From NCBI RefSeq assembly GCF_003074135.1, contig NZ_PPDK01000001.1, positions 248,001 to 312,000 of the forward strand: DNA of 64,000 nt. Direction: 5' to 3'. Each line of letters begins with the position of its first letter. Positions within the stretch are counted from its first letter, which is position 1. A program made the position numbers and the translations under genes. Shown piece after piece: positions 9,868 to 16,960 of the stretch. The notes under the pieces were generated by a model. The model ran no database searches. It saw only the letters and a list, made by a program, of their open reading frames with translations, and was not told where the DNA came from. The stretch is from Euzebya tangerina. GTDB taxonomy: Bacteria > Actinomycetota > Nitriliruptoria > Euzebyales > Euzebyaceae.

Positions 9868-9915
9868 CGCATGCGTGACCTTCCTCGCTCATGGCGGGAC
9901 AACTCACGCATGCGT
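9867..9915. terminator. Bidirectional hairpin between purM and the GGDEF gene
   Basis: ACGCATGCGTGA (9867-9878) pairs with TCACGCATGCGT (9904-9915), giving a 12-bp perfect stem and a 25-nt loop. Each arm also contains the self-complementary 10-mer ACGCATGCGT. Two operons converge here, so a shared terminator is the simplest reading; paired protein-binding sites are an alternative. There is no T-run on either side. Confidence 0.5.
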
Positions 9916-9959
9916 AGGCACCAGCGCGCCGAGCCGGACCCGTCCATCCGGCGCGGACG

Positions 9960-11180
9960 TCAACCGCGACCGACCGCCCGTCGGAAGCGTGCAGCGATGA
10001 CCGCTGCCGGCATGCCATCGTTGATGACATCGGCGGCCCCCAGATCAAGCGCCGTCTCCTCGGTCCGGATGTCGGGCGAGGACAGCGCCACGATCACCGG
10101 CAGCGACGTCGTGGCAGGCCGACTCCGCAGGGTCGTCAGCGCCTCCGAGAGGTCGCGGGCCTCGGCACCCACCACGATCAGGTCCACGGACGACTCGCGA
10201 CAGCGGTCGAGTGCCTCCTCCAGCGTCTCCACCTGCTGGATCGGATGATGGGCCGGCACCGCCTCGGACACGATCGCACCCGTCAGCTGGTCACCGAGGA
10301 CGAGCACACGCATGTTGCCTGAGGTCTTGCGCTTCTCGCGATACATGTGCGCGTCGGCGACATCCATCAACTCGCTGATCGAGGGGTTGACGTGTGGGTC
10401 GAACCGCGCAGCACCGATCGTGACCGCCAACGGGAAGTCCACCAGGTCGTCGATGGACGACGCGGCCGACTCGAGCCGGTCGAAGGCCTCGTCCAGTGAC
10501 TCCGGACGACCCTTCGTGCCGGTCAGCAGCACACAGAACTCATCACCCCCCACGCGGGCCACGATGTCGGAGTCACGCACCGTCCGGGTCAACATGTGAG
10601 CGGTCTCGATGACTGCGCGATCCCCTGCCCGATGACCGAAGCGGTCGTTGATGAACTTCATGTCATCGATGTCGATGAAGACCATCAGCGCTTCGCGGCC
10701 CTCTCGCTGGGCTACTCGGAGCGCCTGCTCCCCGAGCGCCAGGAATGCCCGACGGTTGCCGACACCCGTCAACTGGTCAGCCAGGGCGAGACGCTGCAAC
10801 TCCTTGCGCATCCGGACCCGCTGGCTGACGTCGCGCAGCATCGCCACCTGGGTGCCGTTGCCTGCCTGGGCCACGCGGAGCTCGGCCACTCGAACCCCGC
10901 GAGTGCCGCTGATCAACTCGATCTCGACCGCCTCTCCGGTGGCCAGTGGCAGCCCGAGGTCGGTGCCGATCAGCTCGTCCGGGTCACGGCCCAGCAGGTC
11001 AGCCGCTGCCGCATTGGCGAAGGTCACCATCCCATCGGGATCGATGGCGAGCATTCCGTCCGTGCTGACGCGGACCATCAGCTCGAAGAGCTCAGGTCGC
11101 AGGTCGGGGTCAACCTCGTCAGGCACGGAGGACGGTCGCTCGCTAGTCGTCAAAGAGGGTCTCGATCCGTGTGACCTCAT
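9960..11180 (-). CDS. PAS-GGDEF diguanylate cyclase with C-terminal pseudoreceiver
   Basis: A 406-residue protein. A PAS domain (about 30-110, MLAIDPDGMVTFANAAAADL) precedes a GGDEF domain with an intact GGDEF active site (211-215) and RDSD inhibitory site (202-205), so synthesis of c-di-GMP with product inhibition is expected. The last 120 residues resemble a receiver fold, but the phosphoryl Asp position reads VDLIVVGAEARD and lacks it. It is the last gene of the kai-like set and its ATG overlaps the kaiC stop by 38 bp; GTG 11126 would avoid the overlap. Co-transcription suggests it is an output of, or input to, the Kai proteins. Confidence 0.88.
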   Translation of the reverse strand: MRSHGSRPSLTTSERPSSVPDEVDPDLRPELFELMVRVSTDGMLAIDPDGMVTFANAAAADLLGRDPDELIGTDLGLPLATGEAVEIELISGTRGVRVAELRVAQAGNGTQVAMLRDVSQRVRMRKELQRLALADQLTGVGNRRAFLALGEQALRVAQREGREALMVFIDIDDMKFINDRFGHRAGDRAVIETAHMLTRTVRDSDIVARVGGDEFCVLLTGTKGRPESLDEAFDRLESAASSIDDLVDFPLAVTIGAARFDPHVNPSISELMDVADAHMYREKRKTSGNMRVLVLGDQLTGAIVSEAVPAHHPIQQVETLEEALDRCRESSVDLIVVGAEARDLSEALTTLRSRPATTSLPVIVALSSPDIRTEETALDLGAADVINDGMPAAVIAARFRRAVGRG

Positions 11181-12678
11181 CGGAGGTGATTTGTCGCGGA
11201 TTTCCGGCCAGAATCCCGCTGACGCCGTGGAAGGCCGAACCCAGGTGTATGCCCTCGCCGTTGATGGTGAACTCGCGGATGTCCTTGTCGTGCATCGACC
11301 CGCGCATCTTGAGCACGGTCAGCCCACGTCGCATCTGCCCGGCCAGTTCGACGTAGCGCAGCAGGATGATCGCGTCGGTCAGCGTCGAGATGTGCGCGTC
11401 GGTGACCGACGCGCCGCCCATCAACGACGCCGTCGTGGACGTGAACATCGCGGCTGCCCGCTCCTGCTTCAGGAACGATGTCAGCGCGATCACGAACTCG
11501 CGGAAGGACGCATCGGTCGAGCCCCGCTCCAGTGCCGAGAGGCTGTCGACCGCCACCCGATTCGGCTGGAACTCTGACACCACCCGCCGGACGTGGAGCA
11601 GGTGGTTCTCGAGGGATGCGCTCTCGGGGTAGTCGTTCACCACCAACAGGTCCCCGGACGCCTCGTACTGCTCCAGGTCGAAGCCCCAGCCCACGGCGTT
11701 GCGGAACAGTTGCTCGCGCCCCTCCTCGTAGGCCAACAGCAAGGACCGCTCACCGCGTTCGAGACCGCCGGCGACGAAGTGTGTGGCCATCAGGGTCTTG
11801 CCGGTGCCCGTCGCCCCGCTGAGCAGCACGATCGAGTCGTCGTACAGACCGCCGTGCAGCATCCGGTCGAGCTGGTCCGAGCCGGTGGTGATCCGGTGCC
11901 CGGAACCGTGCGAGGTCAGCTCCATGGCAGCCGACGGGATCATGACGATGCCCTGCTGCGGCACGACCGTGTAGGGGTACTGACCCGTGTGGTGCATCGC
12001 CCCGCGCATCTTCAGGATCTCGATGCTGCGACGACGGTGCTCACCGGTGAGTGCGTTGCGCAAGATCACGACGTTGTCGCTGACGAACTCCTCCACACCC
12101 CACTTCGAGACCGGCCCGTAGTCGAGGTCCCGCTCCGCGGTGAGGACGGCGGTGACGCCGATCGCCTTCAAGGCGGTTGCCAGTCGATACACCTCCTGTC
12201 TGATGGTGTCGGCGCTGACGAAGTGGTTGAACAGCGCACCCAGCGAGTCGATCGACACCCGCTTGGCACCGACCCGGTCAGCCGCATGGCTGATGCGACT
12301 GATCAGACCCTCCAGGTCGAAGGGGCCGGACTCGACCGGTCGCTCGACGTCAGACGGGGCACCGTCGACGAAGGCCCACCTGCCCTCCTGCTCCCACTGC
12401 TGGATCGGAAAGCCGAGACCGCTGGTGTTTCGTCGTATGTCCTCGACGGACTCCTCGAACGTGACGAAGACGCCTGGTATGCCCAGCCGGATCCCTTCTG
12501 CCAGGAACTGGCAGGCGAAGATCGTCTTCCCGGCACCGGCCGTCCCCGAGACGAGGGTCAGCCGGCTGCTCGGAAGGCCGCCGTAGCTGATCACGTCGAG
12601 CCCGGAGATGCCGGTGGGCGTCTTCTCCACCTCATCCTCCGGGTGGAGGAGACCCGCAACGCTCGGTCGTGATCTCAT
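11143..12678 (-). CDS. kaiC: KaiC, two-domain clock-type ATPase/autokinase
   Basis: A 511-residue protein with two RecA-like domains, the layout of cyanobacterial KaiC. CI: Walker A GTAGAGKT at 45-52, catalytic Glu pair 75-76, GVEEFVSDNVVILRN at 194-208. CII: GATGTGKT at 288-295, Glu 318-319, and VTDAHISTLTD, in which Thr426, Ser431 and Thr432 fall at the same residue numbers as the phosphorylation residues of Synechococcus KaiC. The C-terminal A-loop region (GNPRQITSDEV) is present though the tail is short. ATP hydrolysis in CI and a phosphorylation cycle in CII are therefore expected. Start ATG overlaps the kaiB stop as ATGA. Confidence 0.95.
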   Translation of the reverse strand: MRSRPSVAGLLHPEDEVEKTPTGISGLDVISYGGLPSSRLTLVSGTAGAGKTIFACQFLAEGIRLGIPGVFVTFEESVEDIRRNTSGLGFPIQQWEQEGRWAFVDGAPSDVERPVESGPFDLEGLISRISHAADRVGAKRVSIDSLGALFNHFVSADTIRQEVYRLATALKAIGVTAVLTAERDLDYGPVSKWGVEEFVSDNVVILRNALTGEHRRRSIEILKMRGAMHHTGQYPYTVVPQQGIVMIPSAAMELTSHGSGHRITTGSDQLDRMLHGGLYDDSIVLLSGATGTGKTLMATHFVAGGLERGERSLLLAYEEGREQLFRNAVGWGFDLEQYEASGDLLVVNDYPESASLENHLLHVRRVVSEFQPNRVAVDSLSALERGSTDASFREFVIALTSFLKQERAAAMFTSTTASLMGGASVTDAHISTLTDAIILLRYVELAGQMRRGLTVLKMRGSMHDKDIREFTINGEGIHLGSAFHGVSGILAGNPRQITSDEVTRIETLFDD

Positions 12679-12968
12679 GGGAGCTCGCCCGCCTCAGGGT
12701 CGAGCTGCAGGCTGTGCAGCACCACGGCCGTGTCGGACAGGTCGCCGATCAGCCGTCGGGGTGGCAGCGGGTTGTTGCGGAGCAGCGTCGGCGTCGCCAG
12801 GATCAGCGCCTTCTCAGCCAGGTCCGGCCGGTCCAACACGTCGACGACCTCGACCTCGAACGGGATCCCGCGGTGGTCCAGCAGTCGCTGCAGGTTCTGG
12901 AGCGCTCGCTCGGCTCTTGGGCTTCGGCCCGCCACGTAGAGGGTCAAATCGAGCGGTGAGGACGTCAC
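12675..12968 (-). CDS. kaiB: KaiB clock protein
   Basis: A 97-residue KaiB. It shows LTLYVAGRSP at the N terminus, ILATPTL at about 56-62 and RRLIGDLSD at about 71-79, all hallmarks of the thioredoxin-like, fold-switching family that binds the CI ring of phosphorylated KaiC. Both ends overlap neighbours (GTGA with the receiver gene upstream, ATGA with kaiC downstream), so the three are translationally coupled. The C-terminal tail after residue 90 is short and acidic, as in cyanobacterial KaiB. Confidence 0.95.
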   Translation of the reverse strand: MTSSPLDLTLYVAGRSPRAERALQNLQRLLDHRGIPFEVEVVDVLDRPDLAEKALILATPTLLRNNPLPPRRLIGDLSDTAVVLHSLQLDPEAGELP

Positions 12969-13810
12969 GGTGCGCCACCGGTGCTGGCGGCGGCTGCGGG
13001 CGTCGCCTCGTTCACGCCAGCCATCATCTGCCCGCGATAGGCCCGCACCAGGTGGCCCATCACCTCCACCAGCAGCAACCGCCCCTCCGAGGTGATCACC
13101 CCGCCCAACTCGCGGTCGCTGGTGCGGAACTGTCGCCGCAGCACGGCCCCGTGCACCTCCGTGAGCTCCCGCGGGCCGAACCGAAGGTCGGCGAGCGTGG
13201 CGGCGTAGGCCCGGATCTCCTCACGCGGATGCTGCGGCTCCGTGGAGGTCCGCGCGTGGACGACCGCGTCGAGGAGCCGCTCGTGCTCGTCGAGCAGGGC
13301 CAGCACAACACCGGGCACCATCTCCACCAGTGGGTCGGACGGCAGCCCGCGTCCGAGGGACTCGCGATCGCTGAGCCGCCCCAGTTCCCGCGCCACGGCC
13401 GCACCTGCTCGCTGTTCCTCGGCGCTCTCCGGACCACGAGCGGCCCTGGTCTGCCGACGTGCCAGCGCACGTCGCAACGAGCGTCCGAGCGACTCCGCAG
13501 TGATCTCATCCTTCAGGAGGACCTCCTGCGCACCGGCGAGGATCGGCTTGATCTCATCCTCGGGGCTGAGGAACGAGGACATGACGATTACGGCCACACC
13601 CGGGTCCAGGCCCCGGATGTTCTCGATGCTCCGGTTCAGGCGTGAGTCGGGCAGATGTAGATCGAGCAGCACGACGTCGCAGTCGTCGAGGGCAGCCTGC
13701 GCTGCCCCCCAGGTCCGCACCGCGTGGGTGCTCACTCCATCGAGCTGCGAGACATAGGTCTGCACCAGCGCGAGGAAGTCGGGGTCGTCTTCGACTATCA
13801 GGACGCGCAT
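12965..13810 (-). CDS. KaiA-like receiver protein (REC plus KaiA/RsbU-type helical domain)
   Basis: A 281-residue protein. Residues 1-115 form an intact receiver: acidic pair Asp8/Asp9, phosphoryl Asp50 (VVLLDLHLPD), Ser78/79 and Lys100. After a linker, residues about 165-262 form a helical domain with LTEVHGAVLRRQF and LLLVEVMGHLVRAYRG. These two blocks resemble the C-terminal domain of KaiA and the N-terminal domain of RsbU, which share one fold. Receiver-like plus this domain, encoded directly before kaiB and kaiC, is the domain order of KaiA, although here the receiver looks phosphorylatable. The alternative is an RsbU-type partner-switch regulator, but no phosphatase domain is present. 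SD GAAGG lies 5 bp before ATG. Confidence 0.8.
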   Translation of the reverse strand: MRVLIVEDDPDFLALVQTYVSQLDGVSTHAVRTWGAAQAALDDCDVVLLDLHLPDSRLNRSIENIRGLDPGVAVIVMSSFLSPEDEIKPILAGAQEVLLKDEITAESLGRSLRRALARRQTRAARGPESAEEQRAGAAVARELGRLSDRESLGRGLPSDPLVEMVPGVVLALLDEHERLLDAVVHARTSTEPQHPREEIRAYAATLADLRFGPRELTEVHGAVLRRQFRTSDRELGGVITSEGRLLLVEVMGHLVRAYRGQMMAGVNEATPAAAASTGGAP

Positions 13811-13815
13811 GCAGA

Positions 13816-13846
13816 CCTTCGGGCTGGTGACAGTCCCGGAATGGTA
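13816..13846 (-). promoter_or_regulatory. Candidate promoter and RBS of the kai-like operon
   Basis: On the minus strand TACCAT (13841-13846) is followed by a leader of about 30 nt and SD GAAGG (13816-13820). No good -35 box is seen. This would give the receiver-kaiB-kaiC-GGDEF genes a promoter separate from the glutaredoxin gene 72 bp upstream. Confidence 0.4.
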
Positions 13847-13882
13847 AACGAGTCCGGCGACGCCCGTTGCCCTGGCGGCCGG

Positions 13883-14212
13883 TTAGGCGCCACCGAGGAG
13901 GCGATTGATCCCCCGGGCCAGCCGAGTTGGCTCGGGCGGGGCCGGAAGGTCGGTCTCTGGATCCTGCTCGTGGACGGCAGCCAGCACCTGGCCGATCTGG
14001 GGGTTGGAGAGGGAGCGGTCACCCACGGTGAGGGTGGGGACGAGCTCATTGCCATCGTTGACGCTGCGGACGAACGCTGCGCCCTGCGAGTCCTCCCAGA
14101 TGTTCACGTCCTCGTAGGGCACCCCGCTGGAGTCGAGCTGCGACTGCAGTCCCGCACAGAAGGGACAGCCGGGGCGCCAGTACAGCGTGATCGGAACGGT
14201 TGTTGTGGGCAT
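13883..14212 (-). CDS. Glutaredoxin-like (mycoredoxin-type) protein
   Basis: A 109-residue thioredoxin-fold protein with the redox motif CPFC in ITLYWRPGCPFCAGLQ and the cis-Pro region ELVPTLTVGD. It reduces disulfides or mixed disulfides in the cytoplasm; in actinobacteria the usual thiol is mycothiol. The C-terminal 25 residues (PAPPEPTRLARGINRLL) extend beyond the core. It lies 72 bp upstream of, and reads into, the KaiA-like gene, so partial co-transcription and redox input are possible. ATG 14212 has GAAGGA ten bases upstream. Confidence 0.85.
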   Translation of the reverse strand: MPTTTVPITLYWRPGCPFCAGLQSQLDSSGVPYEDVNIWEDSQGAAFVRSVNDGNELVPTLTVGDRSLSNPQIGQVLAAVHEQDPETDLPAPPEPTRLARGINRLLGGA

Positions 14213-14307
14213 GGGCGCAAGGTCCTTCGCGAGGCGTCGATCGGTCTGCCGAGTGGGGCCGGAGGACATATGAACTCTCCGGTCGGCCAGCGTGTTCCCG
14301 GCCGCCC

Positions 14308-14313
14308 TACTCT
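14308..14313 (+). promoter_or_regulatory. -10 box for leaderless receiver transcript
   Basis: TACTCT is followed by seven bases and then ATG 14321, in the 108-bp gap shared with the leftward glutaredoxin gene. Confidence 0.5.
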
Positions 14314-14320
14314 GGTGCGG

Positions 14321-14674
14321 ATGCACGAGCTCGTCATCGTCGTCGACGACCACGCCGGGATCCGGGAGCTGCTGGTGCGAACGTTGGCGGCCCACGGCTT
14401 CACGGCGTCTGCGTTCGCGTCCGCCGAGGCTGCGCAGGCGGGCGCCAACTGGGCCGAGGCTTCGCTGGCCCTGATCGACTGGATGATGCCGGGGATGCCC
14501 GGCACCGATCTGATCACCTGGGTGGCCGAGCACCATCCCGACGTTCACCTCGTGGTGGTCACCGCCGCCCGGGAGGCGCTGCTGCTCAGCATGCCGGAGA
14601 TCGTCGACCACGCCGTGATCCTGGACAAGACCGATCTGACGCCGGAGCGATTGCGGCAGATCATCGCCGCCTAG
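14321..14674 (+). CDS. Stand-alone receiver domain (CheY-like response regulator)
   Basis: A 117-residue single receiver with no output domain. The acidic pocket (VIVVDDH), phosphoryl Asp in LIDWMMPGMPG, the Thr/Ser in VVVTAA and the Lys of ILDKTDL are all present, so it should accept a phosphoryl group. Single receivers act by protein contact, as phosphorelay intermediates or motor and enzyme switches. It diverges from the glutaredoxin/kai gene set, making it a candidate partner, but no histidine kinase is encoded in the window. The stop lies 3 bp from the convergent polymerase-domain gene. Confidence 0.88.
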   Translation: MHELVIVVDDHAGIRELLVRTLAAHGFTASAFASAEAAQAGANWAEASLALIDWMMPGMPGTDLITWVAEHHPDVHLVVVTAAREALLLSMPEIVDHAVILDKTDLTPERLRQIIAA

Positions 14675-14677
14675 CCA

Positions 14678-15784
14678 TCACTCCTTCTTGGCGCGACTGG
14701 GTGCGACACGGGGCGGCTCTCCCGGCATCTTCGGGTACACCGGTGGCCACGGCGCGTCCATCAGCCCGGCCGCCATGTCGCGATCGTGCAGCGCGAGCAG
14801 CGGCTCCAGTGACTGCGGGTCGTCGTACATGGCGGCCCAGGGGTCCCCTTCGGCGGCCACCTTCGGCGGCACGGTGCTGATGGTCAGATCGTCGGGGACG
14901 ATGTCGCCCAACTCCTCCCATCGGAACGGCGCGGAGACCTGCGCACCGACCTTGGGACGGGCGCCCCACGCACCGAACACCGTCTTGTGCGGCGCGTTCT
15001 GGTTGTAGTCGACGAACACCCGCTCGCCCCGCTCCTCCTTCCACCACGACCAGGTCAGCTGCTCCGGATGCCGGCGCTCGAGCTCGCGTGCCAGGGCAAC
15101 AGCCCCCGCACGAACCTCGTAGGAGTCCCACCTCGGCTCCAGTCGCACGTACACGTGGATGCCGCGCTTCCCGCTGGTCTTGGGGAAGCAGGCGATGCCA
15201 AGTTCGTCCAGCAGGTCCTTCAGGAGCAACGCCGCCCGCTGCAGCTCACCGAAGCCCACACCCTTGGCCGGATCGAGATCCAGCCGCAGCTCGTCGGCGA
15301 CGGCACGGCGTTGCCTCCCGCCCCACTGCTCGACGTCGATGTCAGGTTGCTCGATCCGTGATCTGGTGGCGGAGTCGAACACGACCACCTCCCCGTCGTC
15401 GCCGACCCGCAACGGCCAGACGTGGAAGCCCAGACAGCCCATGTTGACCGCCCACGCGATGTGGGCCAGATCGACACCCACCAGCGCATTGGACGGCGTG
15501 CCGTTGACGGTCTGGACCATGGTGGTCTGCAGCCACTCCGGGACACCCTTGGGCACCCGCTTCTGGAAGAACGACTTGCCGCGGGCGCCGTCGGGGAAGC
15601 GCTCGAGGAGGAGGGGTCGGCGGCCGAGGGTGGCCATGAGCGGCTCTTCGACGGCCTCGTAGTAGCGAACCAGGTCCAGCTTGGTCTCCTCGCGCTTGGG
15701 GAAGAAGACCTTGTCGGGGCTGGTGATCCGCACCGCCCGACCGGCGAGGTCGAGCACGATCGGGTCACCGGCGCTGTCGGACAC
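14678..15784 (-). CDS. LigD-type polymerase/primase domain protein
   Basis: A 368-residue protein of the archaeo-eukaryotic primase superfamily, matching the polymerase domain of bacterial end-joining ligase LigD: TSPDKVFFP at the N terminus, LLLERFPDGARGKSFFQKRV, WAVNMGCLGFHVWPLR and the metal-binding DELRLDLDP. It can add nucleotides, often ribonucleotides, at DNA ends. Ligase and nuclease domains are absent, so it is the stand-alone form; Ku is not in the window. About 25 residues after HVWPLR are longer than the mycobacterial form as I recall it. GTG start. Confidence 0.85.
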   Translation of the reverse strand: MSDSAGDPIVLDLAGRAVRITSPDKVFFPKREETKLDLVRYYEAVEEPLMATLGRRPLLLERFPDGARGKSFFQKRVPKGVPEWLQTTMVQTVNGTPSNALVGVDLAHIAWAVNMGCLGFHVWPLRVGDDGEVVVFDSATRSRIEQPDIDVEQWGGRQRRAVADELRLDLDPAKGVGFGELQRAALLLKDLLDELGIACFPKTSGKRGIHVYVRLEPRWDSYEVRAGAVALARELERRHPEQLTWSWWKEERGERVFVDYNQNAPHKTVFGAWGARPKVGAQVSAPFRWEELGDIVPDDLTISTVPPKVAAEGDPWAAMYDDPQSLEPLLALHDRDMAAGLMDAPWPPVYPKMPGEPPRVAPSRAKKE

Positions 15785-15836
15785 GCCACCAGTGTGCCTG
15801 ACGGGACGACGCCGGCGGAGAAGCCCCCAAGCGCCG

Positions 15837-16871
15837 TCAGCTCAGCAGGGCAAGGGCCCGGTTGTGGGCCGGGTCGACGGTCTCGCCCTCGGCCACCGGT
15901 CCGGGTGGTGTCCCGTCGCCGAAGGGACTGCCGCCCAGCTCCTCCCGGTGGTGCGGCGTGGCCCAGACGCGCTCGTCAGGGCCGAGCGGCACCACGCCGG
16001 TCGGGTTGATGTCGAGGTGGGTGGCGTAGTAGTGCTCCTTGATGCGCTGGAAGTCCTGGGTGTCGCCGAACCCCGGGGTCTGGAACAGGTCGCGGGCGTA
16101 CGCCCAGAGGACGGGCATCTCCGTCAGCTTGCTCCGATTGGCCTTGAAGTGGCCGTGGTAGACCGCGTCGAAGCGAACCAGCGTGACCCACAGCCGCACA
16201 TCGGCCTCGGTGATCGTGTCACCGACCAGGTAGCGCTGCGTCTCAAGCCGCTCGGAGAGCTGGTCCATCCGCGACCACAGGGCGGTGTAGGCCTTCTCGT
16301 AGGCCGCTTGGGAGCCGGCGAACCCGCACTTGTAGACCCCGTTGTTGATGTCCTCGTAGAAGCTGTCCGCCACCTCGAGGATCTCGTCCCGGTGCTCCTC
16401 CGGGAACAGGTTCGGCGCGCCTTCGCGGTGGTAGGCCGTCCACTCGGTGTTGAAGTCCAGCGTGATCTGCGGGAAGTCGTTCGTGACGACCCGGCCCGAG
16501 GACACCTCGACGATTGCAGGGACCGTGATGCCCTTGGGGTAGTCCGGGAAGCGCTTGAGGTAGGCGTCCTTGAGCTTGGGGATGCCGAGCACCGGATCGA
16601 CCTCGCCCGGATCGAGATCGAAGGTCCACGAGTCGCTATCGTGCACCGGCCCGGCGATCGCCATCGAGATCGCGTCCTCGAGCCCGAGGAGGCGACGCGT
16701 GATCAGCGTTCGGTTGGCCCAGGGACAGGCGTGGGCCACGGCCAAGCGATAGCGACCCGGCTCGACCGGCCACTCGTACTTCCCGTCCGGCTCGGCCACG
16801 ATCCGATCCTCGATGTAGGCCGTGTCGCGCGTGAACTCTTCTTCGATGTACTCGGTGTGATCCTTCGCCAT
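15837..16871 (-). CDS. Xi-class thiol transferase (glutathionyl-hydroquinone reductase family)
   Basis: A 344-residue protein of the YqjG/ECM4 family. The thioredoxin-like domain carries the catalytic Cys in AHACPWANRTLI (near residue 49) and the C-terminal all-helical domain has the usual DADVRLW-like segment (EADVRLWVTLVRFD). Family members reductively remove glutathione from quinones; actinobacteria usually contain mycothiol instead, so the donor thiol is uncertain. ATG 16871 is preceded, on the coding strand, by TACCGT with a 7-bp spacer. Confidence 0.85.
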   Translation of the reverse strand: MAKDHTEYIEEEFTRDTAYIEDRIVAEPDGKYEWPVEPGRYRLAVAHACPWANRTLITRRLLGLEDAISMAIAGPVHDSDSWTFDLDPGEVDPVLGIPKLKDAYLKRFPDYPKGITVPAIVEVSSGRVVTNDFPQITLDFNTEWTAYHREGAPNLFPEEHRDEILEVADSFYEDINNGVYKCGFAGSQAAYEKAYTALWSRMDQLSERLETQRYLVGDTITEADVRLWVTLVRFDAVYHGHFKANRSKLTEMPVLWAYARDLFQTPGFGDTQDFQRIKEHYYATHLDINPTGVVPLGPDERVWATPHHREELGGSPFGDGTPPGPVAEGETVDPAHNRALALLS

Positions 16872-16913
16872 GGGGAGAACGGTACCCGTACGAATTCAAA
16901 CGAATCCCTCTGC

Positions 16914-16960
16914 GGTGACTCAGAAGACAAGTAACTCAAATGTGAGGTGACTCAGAAGAC
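16914..16960. repeat. 15-bp direct repeat spanning the purU stop
   Basis: GGTGACTCAGAAGAC occurs at 16914-16928 and 16946-16960. The second copy contains the purU stop codon, the first lies 32 bp further downstream of purU. A short tandem duplication is the likely origin. Confidence 0.85.

Noticed and set aside
11143..12678. KaiC-like protein as a single-domain RadA/RAD55-type recombinase relative
   Set aside because: Two complete ATPase domains, the paired Glu residues and the T426/S431/T432 motif are specific to KaiC.
12965..13810. Receiver protein as an ordinary DNA-binding response regulator
   Set aside because: No helix-turn-helix is found after the receiver; the C-terminal blocks fit a KaiA/RsbU-type helical domain better.
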